A DNA stretch of 64,000 nucleotides, from NCBI RefSeq assembly GCF_002742285.1, contig NZ_MDGM01000015.1, positions 1-64,000 of the forward strand. Reading direction: 5' to 3'. The DNA is from Paramylibacter kogurei (GTDB taxonomy: Bacteria > Pseudomonadota > Alphaproteobacteria > Rhodobacterales > Rhodobacteraceae). The stretch's first letter is position 1. Every line of letters begins with the position of its first letter. Under the pieces are notes generated by a model. The model saw only the letters and a program-made list of their open reading frames with translations. It searched no databases and was not told where the DNA came from. Shown here one piece after another: positions 9,571 through 18,811 of this stretch. Position numbers and translations under genes: made by a program.

Positions 9571-9645
9571 GGGCGTATAGCTCAGCGGGAGAGCACTTCG
9601 TTGACATCGAAGGGGTCACTGGTTCAATCCCAGTTACGCCCACCA
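9571..9645 (+). tRNA. tRNA-Val(GAC)
   Basis: A complete cloverleaf of 75 nt with encoded CCA: acceptor GGGCGTA / TACGCCC, D arm GCTC / GAGC, anticodon arm CTTCG / CGAAG around loop TTGACAT (anticodon GAC, valine), and T arm ACTGG-TTCAATC-CCAGT. rpmJ follows 71 bp downstream. Confidence 0.97.
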
Positions 9646-9716
9646 TCCTCGCCGAGGGTGGCCCACGAATTTCACAGGCATCGGCATTGTCCGGCGCCAC
9701 GACAAAGGAGAAGGCC

Positions 9717-9842
9717 ATGAAGGTCAAAAACTCACTTCGCTCGCTCAAAGCGCGCCACCGCGATTGTCGTGTCGTGCGCCGCAAAGGCCGTGTTTACGTT
9801 ATCAACAAAACACAGCGTCGCTTTAAGGCACGTCAGGGTTAA
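9717..9842 (+). CDS. rpmJ: 50S ribosomal protein L36
   Basis: 41 aa, very basic (begins [17 protein letters not shown], ends FKARQG). This is the longer L36 form seen in many proteobacteria, in which the usual zinc-binding Cys set is largely missing: only one Cys (HRDC) is visible, so this is a zinc-independent type. Shine-Dalgarno AAGGAG lies seven bases upstream. It probably shares the tRNA-Val promoter and ends at a strong terminator 20 bp downstream. Confidence 0.96.
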   Translation: MKVKNSLRSLKARHRDCRVVRRKGRVYVINKTQRRFKARQG

Positions 9843-9862
9843 TTGATTGCGAGATCAGTTTT

Positions 9863-9892
9863 AAAAAAGCCGCTCTTTGAGCGGCTTTTTTT
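9863..9892 (+). terminator. Rho-independent terminator of rpmJ
   Basis: GCCGCTC / GAGCGGC, a perfect 7-bp stem with a TTT loop, flanked by A6 and followed by T7. The symmetry allows it to act in both directions. Confidence 0.92.
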
Positions 9893-9939
9893 ATGCGAAA
9901 ATGCTTGAGCCCCGAATCATCACTTGCTAGAATCACTCT

Positions 9940-10170
9940 ATGCCAAGCTGCCTCTTGCATAGAATTAACCAAACACATGATTTCGCGAGCTTTTATCGCG
10001 TGGAAATCTGTGCGAATTTGTTCGAAGAATTCTCCGTCGTGCGCGAATGGGGTCGCGTTGGGCGACACGGGCGGCAAATTATCCAACTGTTTCCAGATTT
10101 AGTAAGCGCATCCACCGCTGCAGACAAGGTACGTGAAACCGCGATTAAACGCGGCTATCAACGCATTTAG
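9940..10170 (+). CDS. WGR domain-containing small protein
   Basis: 76 aa, consisting of one WGR domain with the diagnostic VREWGRVGRHG at about residues 34-44. WGR domains bind nucleic acid in PARPs and in some bacterial regulators, and stand-alone versions occur in many Rhodobacterales with no established role. No clear ribosome site precedes the ATG. The stop lies 8 bp from the convergent formate dehydrogenase gene. Confidence 0.8.
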   Translation: MPSCLLHRINQTHDFASFYRVEICANLFEEFSVVREWGRVGRHGRQIIQLFPDLVSASTAADKVRETAIKRGYQRI

Positions 10171-10178
10171 CCTCGCAA

Positions 10179-12953
10179 CTATTCCGCTGCAATTTGATCC
10201 GCCTTTTCAACGCGCACCGCTGAAAATTTAAACTCTGGAATTTTGCCAAACGGGTCTAGTGCCGAATTGGTCAAAATATTCGCCGCCGCTTCGACATATG
10301 CAAATGGCAGAAAGACCATATCCTCGGACACAGCGCGATCAGCCCGTGCCATTACAGTGATCGAACCGCGTTTAGTGGTCAGGCGTACAATACCACCTGC
10401 ATCAACACCCAGTTTACGCAATGTGCGTGGATGGAGTGAACAGTTTGCTTCTGGTTCCACCGCATCCAAAACGCTCGCTCGGCGCGTCATTGAACCCGTG
10501 TGCCAATGTTCCAATTGACGACCGGTTGTCAGGATCATTGGATATTCTTCATCTGGTACGTCATCTGGTGCAATAATGCTCGCAGGTGTAAATTTTCCCC
10601 GTCCATCGGCACGCGGAAACCCATCGCCAAAAACAATCGCTTGCCCAGGATCGGTGGGTGAAAGGCTGGGGTATGTCACAACGTTTTCACGCTCCAGCCG
10701 TTCCCAAGTTATATTCGAAAGCGATTCCATGTTGATCGCCATTTCACCAAACACTTGGGATGGATGTGTGTAATCCCAATTCAACCCCAATCGTTTCGCC
10801 AATTCAACCGTGATCGCCCAGTCTTCGCGCGCATCCCCCGGTGGGTTGATCGCAGGGCGACCCATTTGCACCTGCCGATTGGTATTTGTAACCGTACCCG
10901 TCTTTTCTGCAAACGCAGATGCTGGTAAAACAACATCGGCATAATTTGCGGTTTCGGTCAGGAAAATATCCTGCACCACCAAATGTTCCAGCTTTGCCAA
11001 TGCGGCGCGGGCATGATCGACATCGGGGTCGGACATGGCGGGGTTTTCGCCCAAGATATACATCGAACGAATGTCACCTGCATGAATCGCTTCGATAATT
11101 TCAACAACCGTCAGACCTTTTTGCGATGAAAAATCATCAGATTTCCACACTTCGGTAAAGGCAGATCGCACGCCGTCATCGCCAACGGGTTGATAATCAG
11201 GCAAGAACATCGGGATCAACCCCGCATCAGACGCGCCCTGAACATTGTTTTGCCCCCGTAACGGATGCAGCCCCGCACCCGATTTACCAACATTGCCTGT
11301 CATAAATGCCAGTGAAATCAAACAACGTGAATTATCTGTGCCGTGAATATGCTGGGAAATCCCCATGCCCCAAAAAATCATCCCCGCCTTGGCGCCTGCA
11401 AACACACGCGCCACATCGCGCAATGTATCCGCATCAATGCCACAAATCGGTGCCATTTTTTCGGGGCTGAAATCGGCAAGATGCTCTTTTTGCGCTTGCC
11501 AATTTTCGGTATGGTTTTTGATATAATCTTGATCGAACAGTTCTTCTTCGACAATCACATGCATGATCGCATTCAACATGGAAACATCCGCACCAGGGCG
11601 GAACTGTAGCATGTGTGATGCATGGCGTTTCAATGCCTGCCCACGCGGATCCATCACGATCAATTTTCCACCCCGTTTGGCGAATTGTTTGAAATAGGTT
11701 GCTGCAACAGGGTGATTTTCGGTGGGGTTTGCACCAATTACGATGGCCACATCGGCGTTTTCAATTTCGTTAAATGTCGCCGTCACTGCGCCTGATCCGA
11801 CGTTTTCCATCAATGCCGCCACGGATGATGCATGACACAACCGCGTACAATGATCGACGTTGTTATGCCCGAATCCTTGGCGGATCAGCTTTTGAAATAA
11901 ATAAGCCTCTTCGTTGGTGCATTTGGCGGAACCAAACCCCGCAATTGCTTCGCCGCCAACGCTATCGCGCAATTTCGCCATACCATTTGCGGCGGCATCC
12001 AATGCCTCGTCCCATGTTGCCTCGCGAAAATGGGTGAATGGATTTGCGGGATCAACATTCAATCCCTTTGGTGCGTTTTCCAAACGGATCAACGGATTGG
12101 TCAGACGGTGCGCGTGATCGATGTAATCGAACCCAAATCGCCCCTTAACACACAAACGATTTTCATTGGCTGGGCCATCAATACCATCAACCCATGCAAC
12201 TTTGTCATCTTTGATTTTCAGGCTGATTTGACAACCAACGCCACAAAACGGGCAAACGGATTTTACCTCGCGGTCAAAATCATTGCTATCGCCGATCTGG
12301 TTTTCGTCAACTGCGCTGGATGGCATCAATGCACCCGTTGGGCAGACTTGCACACATTCACCACATGCCACACAAGATGACGCGCCCATGGGATCATCCA
12401 TATCAAAAACGATCTTTGCATCATGCCCGCGTCCCGCCATGCCAATCACATCATTAACCTGCACCTCGCGACAGGCGCGCACGCACAGGTTACATTGAAT
12501 GCAGGCATCCAAATTCACCTTCATCGCAACATGGCTATCATCGAGCAACGGCACACGGTTTTTTTCAATCGCGGGAAAACGGCTCTCGCTTACGCCTTGC
12601 ATTGCGGCCATATCCCACAGATGCGAAGATTTATCATGCGCCTGATCTTGGGCCGGTTGATCAGCCACCAGCAATTCCATCACCAATTTGCGTGCATTTT
12701 CTGCGCGTGCAGATTCTGACTTCACCACCATCCCATCGGTGGGGGTGCGAATACACGATGCGGCCAACGTACGTTCGCCATCAATTTCCACCATACAGGC
12801 ACGACAGTTGCCGTCCGAACGATAACCCTTTTCACCAGAATGGCAGAGATGGGGAATTGTTGTTCCTTCCCGCTTGGCCACGGACCAAATGGTTTCATCC
12901 TTGTCTGCGGTGACTTCGCGCCCATCAAGGGTAAAGGTGATTTTGTCAGACAT
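10179..12953 (-). CDS. fdhF: Molybdenum formate dehydrogenase alpha subunit
   Basis: Cytoplasmic bis-MGD oxidoreductase that oxidises formate to CO2. 924 aa. Domains in order: N-terminal 2Fe-2S plant-type ferredoxin domain (Cys in PHLCHSG and NCRAC), 4Fe-4S pairs (CIQCNLCVRAC and CVACGECVQVCPTGAL, residues about 150-210), the Fe4S4 motif CPFCGVGC with RLCVKGRFG, the molybdopterin core, and a C-terminal dinucleotide-binding domain with TGRQLEHWHTG. The Mo-ligand position is Cys (DHCTRLCHASS), not selenocysteine. The architecture matches NAD-linked FdsA, yet no beta or gamma subunit is adjacent. The DUF3422 gene lies 100 bp upstream on the same strand. Confidence 0.93.
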   Translation of the reverse strand: MSDKITFTLDGREVTADKDETIWSVAKREGTTIPHLCHSGEKGYRSDGNCRACMVEIDGERTLAASCIRTPTDGMVVKSESARAENARKLVMELLVADQPAQDQAHDKSSHLWDMAAMQGVSESRFPAIEKNRVPLLDDSHVAMKVNLDACIQCNLCVRACREVQVNDVIGMAGRGHDAKIVFDMDDPMGASSCVACGECVQVCPTGALMPSSAVDENQIGDSNDFDREVKSVCPFCGVGCQISLKIKDDKVAWVDGIDGPANENRLCVKGRFGFDYIDHAHRLTNPLIRLENAPKGLNVDPANPFTHFREATWDEALDAAANGMAKLRDSVGGEAIAGFGSAKCTNEEAYLFQKLIRQGFGHNNVDHCTRLCHASSVAALMENVGSGAVTATFNEIENADVAIVIGANPTENHPVAATYFKQFAKRGGKLIVMDPRGQALKRHASHMLQFRPGADVSMLNAIMHVIVEEELFDQDYIKNHTENWQAQKEHLADFSPEKMAPICGIDADTLRDVARVFAGAKAGMIFWGMGISQHIHGTDNSRCLISLAFMTGNVGKSGAGLHPLRGQNNVQGASDAGLIPMFLPDYQPVGDDGVRSAFTEVWKSDDFSSQKGLTVVEIIEAIHAGDIRSMYILGENPAMSDPDVDHARAALAKLEHLVVQDIFLTETANYADVVLPASAFAEKTGTVTNTNRQVQMGRPAINPPGDAREDWAITVELAKRLGLNWDYTHPSQVFGEMAINMESLSNITWERLERENVVTYPSLSPTDPGQAIVFGDGFPRADGRGKFTPASIIAPDDVPDEEYPMILTTGRQLEHWHTGSMTRRASVLDAVEPEANCSLHPRTLRKLGVDAGGIVRLTTKRGSITVMARADRAVSEDMVFLPFAYVEAAANILTNSALDPFGKIPEFKFSAVRVEKADQIAAE

Positions 12954-13053
12954 AACATTTCCACATTCGATTTGTTTGTCTTACTAGAACACAGAAACGC
13001 GCGATTGGTAAATAATTTACCGACATGAATGGCGCAAAACGCGCCGCTGATGT

Positions 13054-14337
13054 TTATTTCGAAACCACCATTAATCGGTTGCGAATGCGCCGCACTGCGA
13101 TTGCCACAACGATCATCACAGGCAAGACCAGCATCGCCGTGATTGTGTGTTTTTCCCAACCCAACAAATTGCTACCAATTGGTGACAACAGATATGACAT
13201 CAGGCTGACGGCGTAATAGCTAATCGCGACGATAGAGAGTCCTTCTACCGTTTCTTGAAGGCGCAATTGAATATCGGCACGTTCATCCATTCGCGCCAAT
13301 ATCCGTTGGTTCTGGCTACTTTGGCGTACACTCACGCGGGTGCTGAGCAAATCAGAAGCCCGCGCAGATCGCAGTGATATATCTTTTAATCGCTCTGACG
13401 CTGCTTCGCATGTGCGCATGGCTGGATCAAAGCGGCGCATCATGAATTCAGAAAACGTTTGTCGGCCCAAAAACCGTTCTTCGCGCAGAACGGAAATCCG
13501 TTGGTTCACCAATGTGCTGTATGCACGCGCCGCAGAAAATCGAAACGCGTGTTTTGAAATAAGCTCTTCGATACGCGCGGAAATTGACAAAAGTTTTTCC
13601 AATGCCTCTTGCGAACTGCCTTGTTCATCGGACAAGCCATCCACAGCATTGGATAATTCAGCATCCAAATCTTCAAGCTGTGCAAACACTTGGCGTGCAA
13701 TTGGCAAGGTTAGCATCGACATGGATTTATATGTTTCGATTTCCAACAACCGCTGCAAAATGCGGCCCAACCGATTGCGCCCGACCTGACCGATGGGATA
13801 GATCACAAACCGAATATTATCCGCCGTATCAATGCGAAAATCCGATGCAACCACGGCGGTTTTATCAACAACGTATGACACGGATAAACTTTCGGAAACC
13901 AAGTTATCTGCAAAAAATTTCTGTGCCGTTTTTTCAACGTTTTTCGTGGCATCTGTTGGATGCACAACCACACTAACCGAGGTGATCACCTTGGATTGCA
14001 CCGTTGCCAGCCAATCTTGTGGAAACAGATCATAACCCGCAATGTCAAACCCAACATCACCTGCGATCGGTTTGATTAATGTATAGGTCACAAATTCGGT
14101 GTGCTTCTCCCATTTCAACACTGCGCCGCCCAATTCGCAAAAATGATGCGTAGCATCGCGTGGAATCGCCGTGGCACCAAATCGTTGCAATAATTCGGAC
14201 AGGAATTTGTGGTGATCACCGTCATCAGTGAACGCGACATAGCCAACCACGCTTGGCGCATCCACCTGTGGAAACGGACGCGCGTGCAATTCATTTGCAA
14301 GACCATAACGTAGGCTGTGATTTTCAACCGAAGACAT
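13054..14337 (-). CDS. DUF3422 family membrane-anchored protein
   Basis: 427 aa. The N-terminal part (ANELHARPFPQ, PSVVGYVAF) and the overall plan match the DUF3422 family of proteobacteria, of unknown function. A long helical middle, likely coiled coil (about residues 215-360), is followed by two transmembrane segments near the C terminus (about 375-420) and a basic tail. This fits a tail-anchored inner-membrane protein with most of its mass in the cytoplasm. AGGTG precedes the ATG. It sits directly upstream of the formate dehydrogenase gene, which may reflect a shared role. Confidence 0.85.
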   Translation of the reverse strand: MSSVENHSLRYGLANELHARPFPQVDAPSVVGYVAFTDDGDHHKFLSELLQRFGATAIPRDATHHFCELGGAVLKWEKHTEFVTYTLIKPIAGDVGFDIAGYDLFPQDWLATVQSKVITSVSVVVHPTDATKNVEKTAQKFFADNLVSESLSVSYVVDKTAVVASDFRIDTADNIRFVIYPIGQVGRNRLGRILQRLLEIETYKSMSMLTLPIARQVFAQLEDLDAELSNAVDGLSDEQGSSQEALEKLLSISARIEELISKHAFRFSAARAYSTLVNQRISVLREERFLGRQTFSEFMMRRFDPAMRTCEAASERLKDISLRSARASDLLSTRVSVRQSSQNQRILARMDERADIQLRLQETVEGLSIVAISYYAVSLMSYLLSPIGSNLLGWEKHTITAMLVLPVMIVVAIAVRRIRNRLMVVSK

Positions 14338-14438
14338 ATGCGAACACCTTTAATTAAGATTTCGCAGTTTAGTCCATCCAAAATTTTTGTAGATTGTATA
14401 TAGCGTCGCAGTCCCGTTTTAACATTAAAACCGTGGTT

Positions 14439-15602
14439 TTAGCGTTGCAACTTCAATACATCTGCTGCTTTTTCCTCGGCGATCTCTTCAAAATCAAACG
14501 CATCAAGACGCTTGGCGCGTGTGCCTGCCTTGGTCGCGGATATCTTGATTTCTTGCACGTCTTTCGCCGCTTGACCAAAATGCCGGTCTAGGTTTTCAAC
14601 GCGCGTCCCCAGTCGTTCCACATCTTTGTAAAGTGCGCCCAATTCACGGCGAATTGCACCCGCCTGTTCGCGCATTCGCGCATCCTTGAGCACAGCACGC
14701 ATGGTATTTAATGTCGCCATACATGTGGTGGGGGATACGATCCAAACACGCGCATCGAACCCTTCGCGAACGACCTCTGGGAAATTGGCATGCAATTCTG
14801 CGTATACGGCCTCGGATGGTAAAAATAACAATGCGCCATCTGCTGTTTCACCATCAATGATGTACCGCTCGGATATATCTTTGATGTGTTTGCGAAGCGA
14901 GCTTCGCATAAATTGCCCCGCGCGTTGAGCATCTGCATCGGTTTGCGCGTTGCGCAAGGCTTCGTACGCCTCTAGCGGGAATTTGGAATCGATCACAATC
15001 GGGCCGGGTGGATTGGGCAAATTGATCAAACAATCGGCACGCTTGCCATTTGAGAGGGTCGCTTGAAATTGATATGCCTCGGGTGTCAATGCTTTGGTTA
15101 CAATGTCATTCAATTGAATTTCACCAAATGCGCCACGCGTTTGTTTATTGGACAAAATATCCTGCAATGACAAAACATCACCGGAAAGTTTTTCAATATT
15201 GGTTTGTGCCTTGTCGATGGTTTCAAGGCGTGTGTGCAATTCACCCAACGACCGCGCCGTGCGCGTAGCGGTGCCATGCAGGCTGTCACCCATATTACGT
15301 TGGACTTCTTCAAGGCGACGTTCAACCGTTTCCAACATCTGCGCCTGTGCCTTGGCCTGAGCATCGGACACATGTTGCAAACCACCGGTCAACTGATGTT
15401 GATTATCATTCAATCCGCGTACGCTTTCGCCAAGCTGTCCCATTTGAAATGCCAATGGCTCCATCGCGCGTGCGGATCGCGCCGATGCACGCAACGCCAA
15501 AAACACCATGATTAACAGCGCTAAAAACAGAACCCCACCGATCAATGCCGCAACAATAACCGGTTGATTAAAATCCAAAATGATATCGCCTATCTGTATC
15601 AT
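14439..15602 (-). CDS. rmuC: DNA recombination protein RmuC
   Basis: 387 aa. An N-terminal transmembrane helix (about residues 14-37) is followed by a coiled-coil region (about 60-155) and the RmuC nuclease-like domain, with GAFGEIQLNDIV, VIDSKFPLEAY and LLFLPSEAVYAEL. RmuC limits inversion and rearrangement at short inverted repeats and has a predicted PD-(D/E)XK fold, consistent with the Asp-Ser-Lys (DSK) motif. The ATG overlaps the mutL stop (ATGA), so the two repair genes are translationally coupled. Confidence 0.94.
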   Translation of the reverse strand: MIQIGDIILDFNQPVIVAALIGGVLFLALLIMVFLALRASARSARAMEPLAFQMGQLGESVRGLNDNQHQLTGGLQHVSDAQAKAQAQMLETVERRLEEVQRNMGDSLHGTATRTARSLGELHTRLETIDKAQTNIEKLSGDVLSLQDILSNKQTRGAFGEIQLNDIVTKALTPEAYQFQATLSNGKRADCLINLPNPPGPIVIDSKFPLEAYEALRNAQTDADAQRAGQFMRSSLRKHIKDISERYIIDGETADGALLFLPSEAVYAELHANFPEVVREGFDARVWIVSPTTCMATLNTMRAVLKDARMREQAGAIRRELGALYKDVERLGTRVENLDRHFGQAAKDVQEIKISATKAGTRAKRLDAFDFEEIAEEKAADVLKLQR

Positions 15603-17449
15603 GTGCGGCCAAACAATCGTTCGATGTCAGACAGTTTCAATTCCACATATGTCGGTCGTCCGTGATTGCATTGACCAGAATGCGGTGTTGCCTCCATCTC
15701 GCGCAGCAACGCGTTCATTTCTTCACCGCGCATAATGCGCCCAGAACGAATGGAACCGTGACAGGCCACGCGGGACAAAATCGCCTCGATTTTATCCTTC
15801 ACGCTTTGTGTTTGGTTAAGATCGGACAGCTCGTCCAAAATATCGTGCAACATTGCCTTGGCGTTCACTTCGCCCAAGATTGCGGGCGTTTCACGCACAG
15901 CCACCGCATTGCCACCAAATTCTTCGATAACCAATGCAAATTCTGCCAACTGGGGTGCAGCATCCAAAATCGTTTGACGTTCAGATTCTGACAATTCGAT
16001 AATTTCTGGGATCAATAACGCCTGTGCCGCAACTCCATTTTGCGCCATTTGATTTTTCAGCTTTTCATAGACCAACCGTTCATGTGCCGCGTGTTGATCA
16101 ACAATCACCATGCCATCATTGGTTTGCGCGATGATATAATTTTCATGCACTTGTGCACGCGCGGCCCCCAACGGATGATCGGTGACTGGTACATCATCCA
16201 TTGGTTCCACTTCACGCGGATTGTCAACGCGCCCTGAATATCCCGTAACGGATTCGTCAAATCCTTGTTGTTGCGCCATATGATTAACCCGCAACGCCGT
16301 TTGCGAGGGCCGATCCATTTGATAAATTGGTGCTGCGGGTCGTTGTTCTGGACGAAACGCACCAAGCGTTGCATCGGCCACGGTCGATGATGCGCGGTGC
16401 CCTGCACCCGCCAATGCATAACGCAAGCCAGACACCAACAATCCACGTGCAACACCAGGTTCGCGAAAACGCACCTCTGCCTTGGCTGGATGAACATTGA
16501 CATCAACACGTTCAGGGTCGCATTCGATAAACAAGGCAACAGCCGGATAACGATCACGGCTTAAAAAATCCGAATAGGCCGCGCGTAATGCGCCAATCAA
16601 AACCTTATCTTTGACGGGACGACCATTAATAAACAGATATTGTGCCACCGCCGCGCCACGAGAATAGGTTGGCAAGCTGGCGTAACCTGTCAATGTCATT
16701 CCTTCGCGTTCGGCATCCACCAAAATGGAATTTTCTGCGAATTCCTTGCCCAAGATTGTACGCAACCTTGCATGCAACGCCTCGAACAGATCACCGTTGC
16801 AAGGATCCGCACGAAACACGATGCGCCCTTCACCCCCGCCAGAAACATCGCGTAGAATAAACCCGATATGGGGTTCTGCCATAGCAAGGCGTTTCACAAC
16901 ATCACCGATCGCTTGCGATTCTGATCGATCTGTGCGCAAAAATTTAAGCCGTGCAGGGGTTGCATGAAACAGATCGCGCAGTTCAACAATGGTTCCTTTG
17001 GCCAAAGCCGCTGGTCGTACCGGTTCAATGTCACCACCGTTCACCGCGATTTGTGCGGCACTTTCTGCACCCAATGCACGCGATGTAATGGTTAAACGCC
17101 CAACCGCACCCATAGACGGCAATGCTTCGCCGCGAAATCCAAATGTATGGATGTTCAACAAATCAGAACCATCAATTTTTGATGTTGCATGGCGCGACAA
17201 TGCAAGGGGCAGTTGATCCTGAGCAATACCATGCCCATCATCGGTCACACGGATCAGGGTCTTACCGCCATCTGCATAGGCGATTTCAATCCGCGTCGCC
17301 TGTGCATCAATCGCGTTTTCAACCAATTCTTTCACTGCTGAACATGGTCGTTCCACAACTTCGCCAGCGGCAATACGATTCGCCGCCGCCTCATCCAACT
17401 GGCGGATTTGCGGAAGATTTGCGCTTATATTGGGTTTTGCTTGGCTCAT
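15599..17449 (-). CDS. mutL: DNA mismatch repair protein MutL
   Basis: 616 aa. The N-terminal GHKL ATPase has ELVENAIDAQA, DDGHGIAQDQL and TFGFRGEALPS. The C-terminal dimerisation domain carries the endonuclease motif DQHAAHERLVYE (DQHA-x2-E-x4-E) plus ACHGSIRSG and QCNHGRPTY, so this is a nicking MutL of the type found in bacteria without MutH. It couples MutS mismatch recognition to strand incision. The stop overlaps the rmuC start. Confidence 0.96.
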   Translation of the reverse strand: MSQAKPNISANLPQIRQLDEAAANRIAAGEVVERPCSAVKELVENAIDAQATRIEIAYADGGKTLIRVTDDGHGIAQDQLPLALSRHATSKIDGSDLLNIHTFGFRGEALPSMGAVGRLTITSRALGAESAAQIAVNGGDIEPVRPAALAKGTIVELRDLFHATPARLKFLRTDRSESQAIGDVVKRLAMAEPHIGFILRDVSGGGEGRIVFRADPCNGDLFEALHARLRTILGKEFAENSILVDAEREGMTLTGYASLPTYSRGAAVAQYLFINGRPVKDKVLIGALRAAYSDFLSRDRYPAVALFIECDPERVDVNVHPAKAEVRFREPGVARGLLVSGLRYALAGAGHRASSTVADATLGAFRPEQRPAAPIYQMDRPSQTALRVNHMAQQQGFDESVTGYSGRVDNPREVEPMDDVPVTDHPLGAARAQVHENYIIAQTNDGMVIVDQHAAHERLVYEKLKNQMAQNGVAAQALLIPEIIELSESERQTILDAAPQLAEFALVIEEFGGNAVAVRETPAILGEVNAKAMLHDILDELSDLNQTQSVKDKIEAILSRVACHGSIRSGRIMRGEEMNALLREMEATPHSGQCNHGRPTYVELKLSDIERLFGRT

Positions 17450-17497
17450 ACCACTAGGGATAGCATAAATTGACGGGTTCGCGCCATAACAATCACA

Positions 17498-18811
17498 TCA
17501 ATCGGTACTGGAAACACCCTCTGGTTTTCCAACCACCACGAACCGCAATTCATCGGGTTTCAACAGACGTTTCGCAACGCGAGAAACGTCTTCTATTGTA
17601 ACCGCGTTCACTTGATCGTTGCGTGTGTTGATATATTCAATTGGCAATTCTTGCGATTGCATCCCTGCCAAAATGCCTGCGATTTGGCTATTACCATCAA
17701 AACGCAAAGGATAAGCACCCGTTAAATAGGTCTTCGCCGCGTCCAATTCATCTGCTGTCACACCACCATCTGCCATACGCACCCATTCGGCCCGGATAAC
17801 ATCCAATGCTTCTTTGATGCGCCCATTGGCCGATGCAACGGATCCGCCGATGTAATCGCCAAAATCGCCTGATGCGATGAACGAATAAACACCATAAGTC
17901 AGCCCACGTTTTTCGCGCACTTCTTCGGTTAGGCGTGATGTGAACCCACCACCACCCAAAATGCGATTCATCACATAGGCTGCGAAAAAGTCGGGATCAT
18001 GACGATCAAGCCCCGCTTGCGCCCACAATGCCTGTGCCTGTGGTGTTTCAAATTCAACAACCGTTGTACCACCCGTTGCGCCAAAGGGTGTTTTGGTTGG
18101 CATCGGCGCGCCAGTCGCGGGTAAATCTCCCAACAATGTATCCAACATCGGGCCAAGTTCGTCTGCGGTAACATCACCAACAACCCCAATAAAAATACGA
18201 TCAAGCGCCATGGCGTTTTGATGTGCAACGTTCACGTCATCAGGCGTAAGGCTTTGAACCGTTTCAATTGTGCCCTCTTTTGCGCGCGCATATGGATGAT
18301 TTGGGAATGACAATTCACGCATTGCTTTGGCTGCGATGGCATCAGGATCGGTTTCATCTGATGCAAGGCTCGATAAAATTTGCATCTTTACCCGATCAAC
18401 GGCGACCTCATTAAACGCGGGCTTTGTGATCGCTTGCTTTAATAAATCCAACGCCTCTGTTGCATTTGATTTCAAAACCTCTGCTGTGATCGAAACTGAA
18501 TCGCGGCTTGCGCTGAATCCAAATCGTGCAGCCAAACTTTCAGATGCACGCAAAAACGCGGCCGCATCCATATCTCCTGTGCCTTCTTCCAATGTTGCGG
18601 CCATAAGGTATGTCGCACCGCTTTTGTCATCGCTGTCCAAACTGGCACCACCGCGAAACGCGATATCGAATGCAATGATGGGGATAGAAGGTTCAGAAAC
18701 CAGCCACGCTTTGATCCCATTTGGTGAAGTGACTTCTTGAATTTTCACTTCGGCAAAGCTTGGAAACGCAGTGACCACGAAAATGATAAGGCTTAGAAAA
18801 ATTCGGATCAT
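17498..18811 (-). CDS. M16 peptidase-like protein, non-catalytic partner
   Basis: 437 aa with a signal peptide (about residues 1-20, ending FPSFAEV) and the two-lobe M16 fold. Where active M16 enzymes have HxxEH this protein has TYLMAATLEEG, so the zinc site is lost. The arginine/tyrosine region near LRFDGNSQ, typical of the non-catalytic partner, is retained. The start overlaps the stop of the catalytic partner upstream (ATGA), so they should be made together and form an alpha/beta heterodimer in the periplasm. Substrates are unknown. Confidence 0.9.
   Translation of the reverse strand: MIRIFLSLIIFVVTAFPSFAEVKIQEVTSPNGIKAWLVSEPSIPIIAFDIAFRGGASLDSDDKSGATYLMAATLEEGTGDMDAAAFLRASESLAARFGFSASRDSVSITAEVLKSNATEALDLLKQAITKPAFNEVAVDRVKMQILSSLASDETDPDAIAAKAMRELSFPNHPYARAKEGTIETVQSLTPDDVNVAHQNAMALDRIFIGVVGDVTADELGPMLDTLLGDLPATGAPMPTKTPFGATGGTTVVEFETPQAQALWAQAGLDRHDPDFFAAYVMNRILGGGGFTSRLTEEVREKRGLTYGVYSFIASGDFGDYIGGSVASANGRIKEALDVIRAEWVRMADGGVTADELDAAKTYLTGAYPLRFDGNSQIAGILAGMQSQELPIEYINTRNDQVNAVTIEDVSRVAKRLLKPDELRFVVVGKPEGVSSTD

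Noticed and set aside
10179..12953. Selenocysteine-containing formate dehydrogenase.
   Set aside because: The metal-ligand position reads Cys (DHCTRLCHASS) and there is no in-frame TGA in the gene.
17498..18811. Broken or pseudogenised M16 peptidase because HxxEH is missing.
   Set aside because: The frame is intact and full length, and catalytic/non-catalytic M16 pairs in tandem are a known arrangement.
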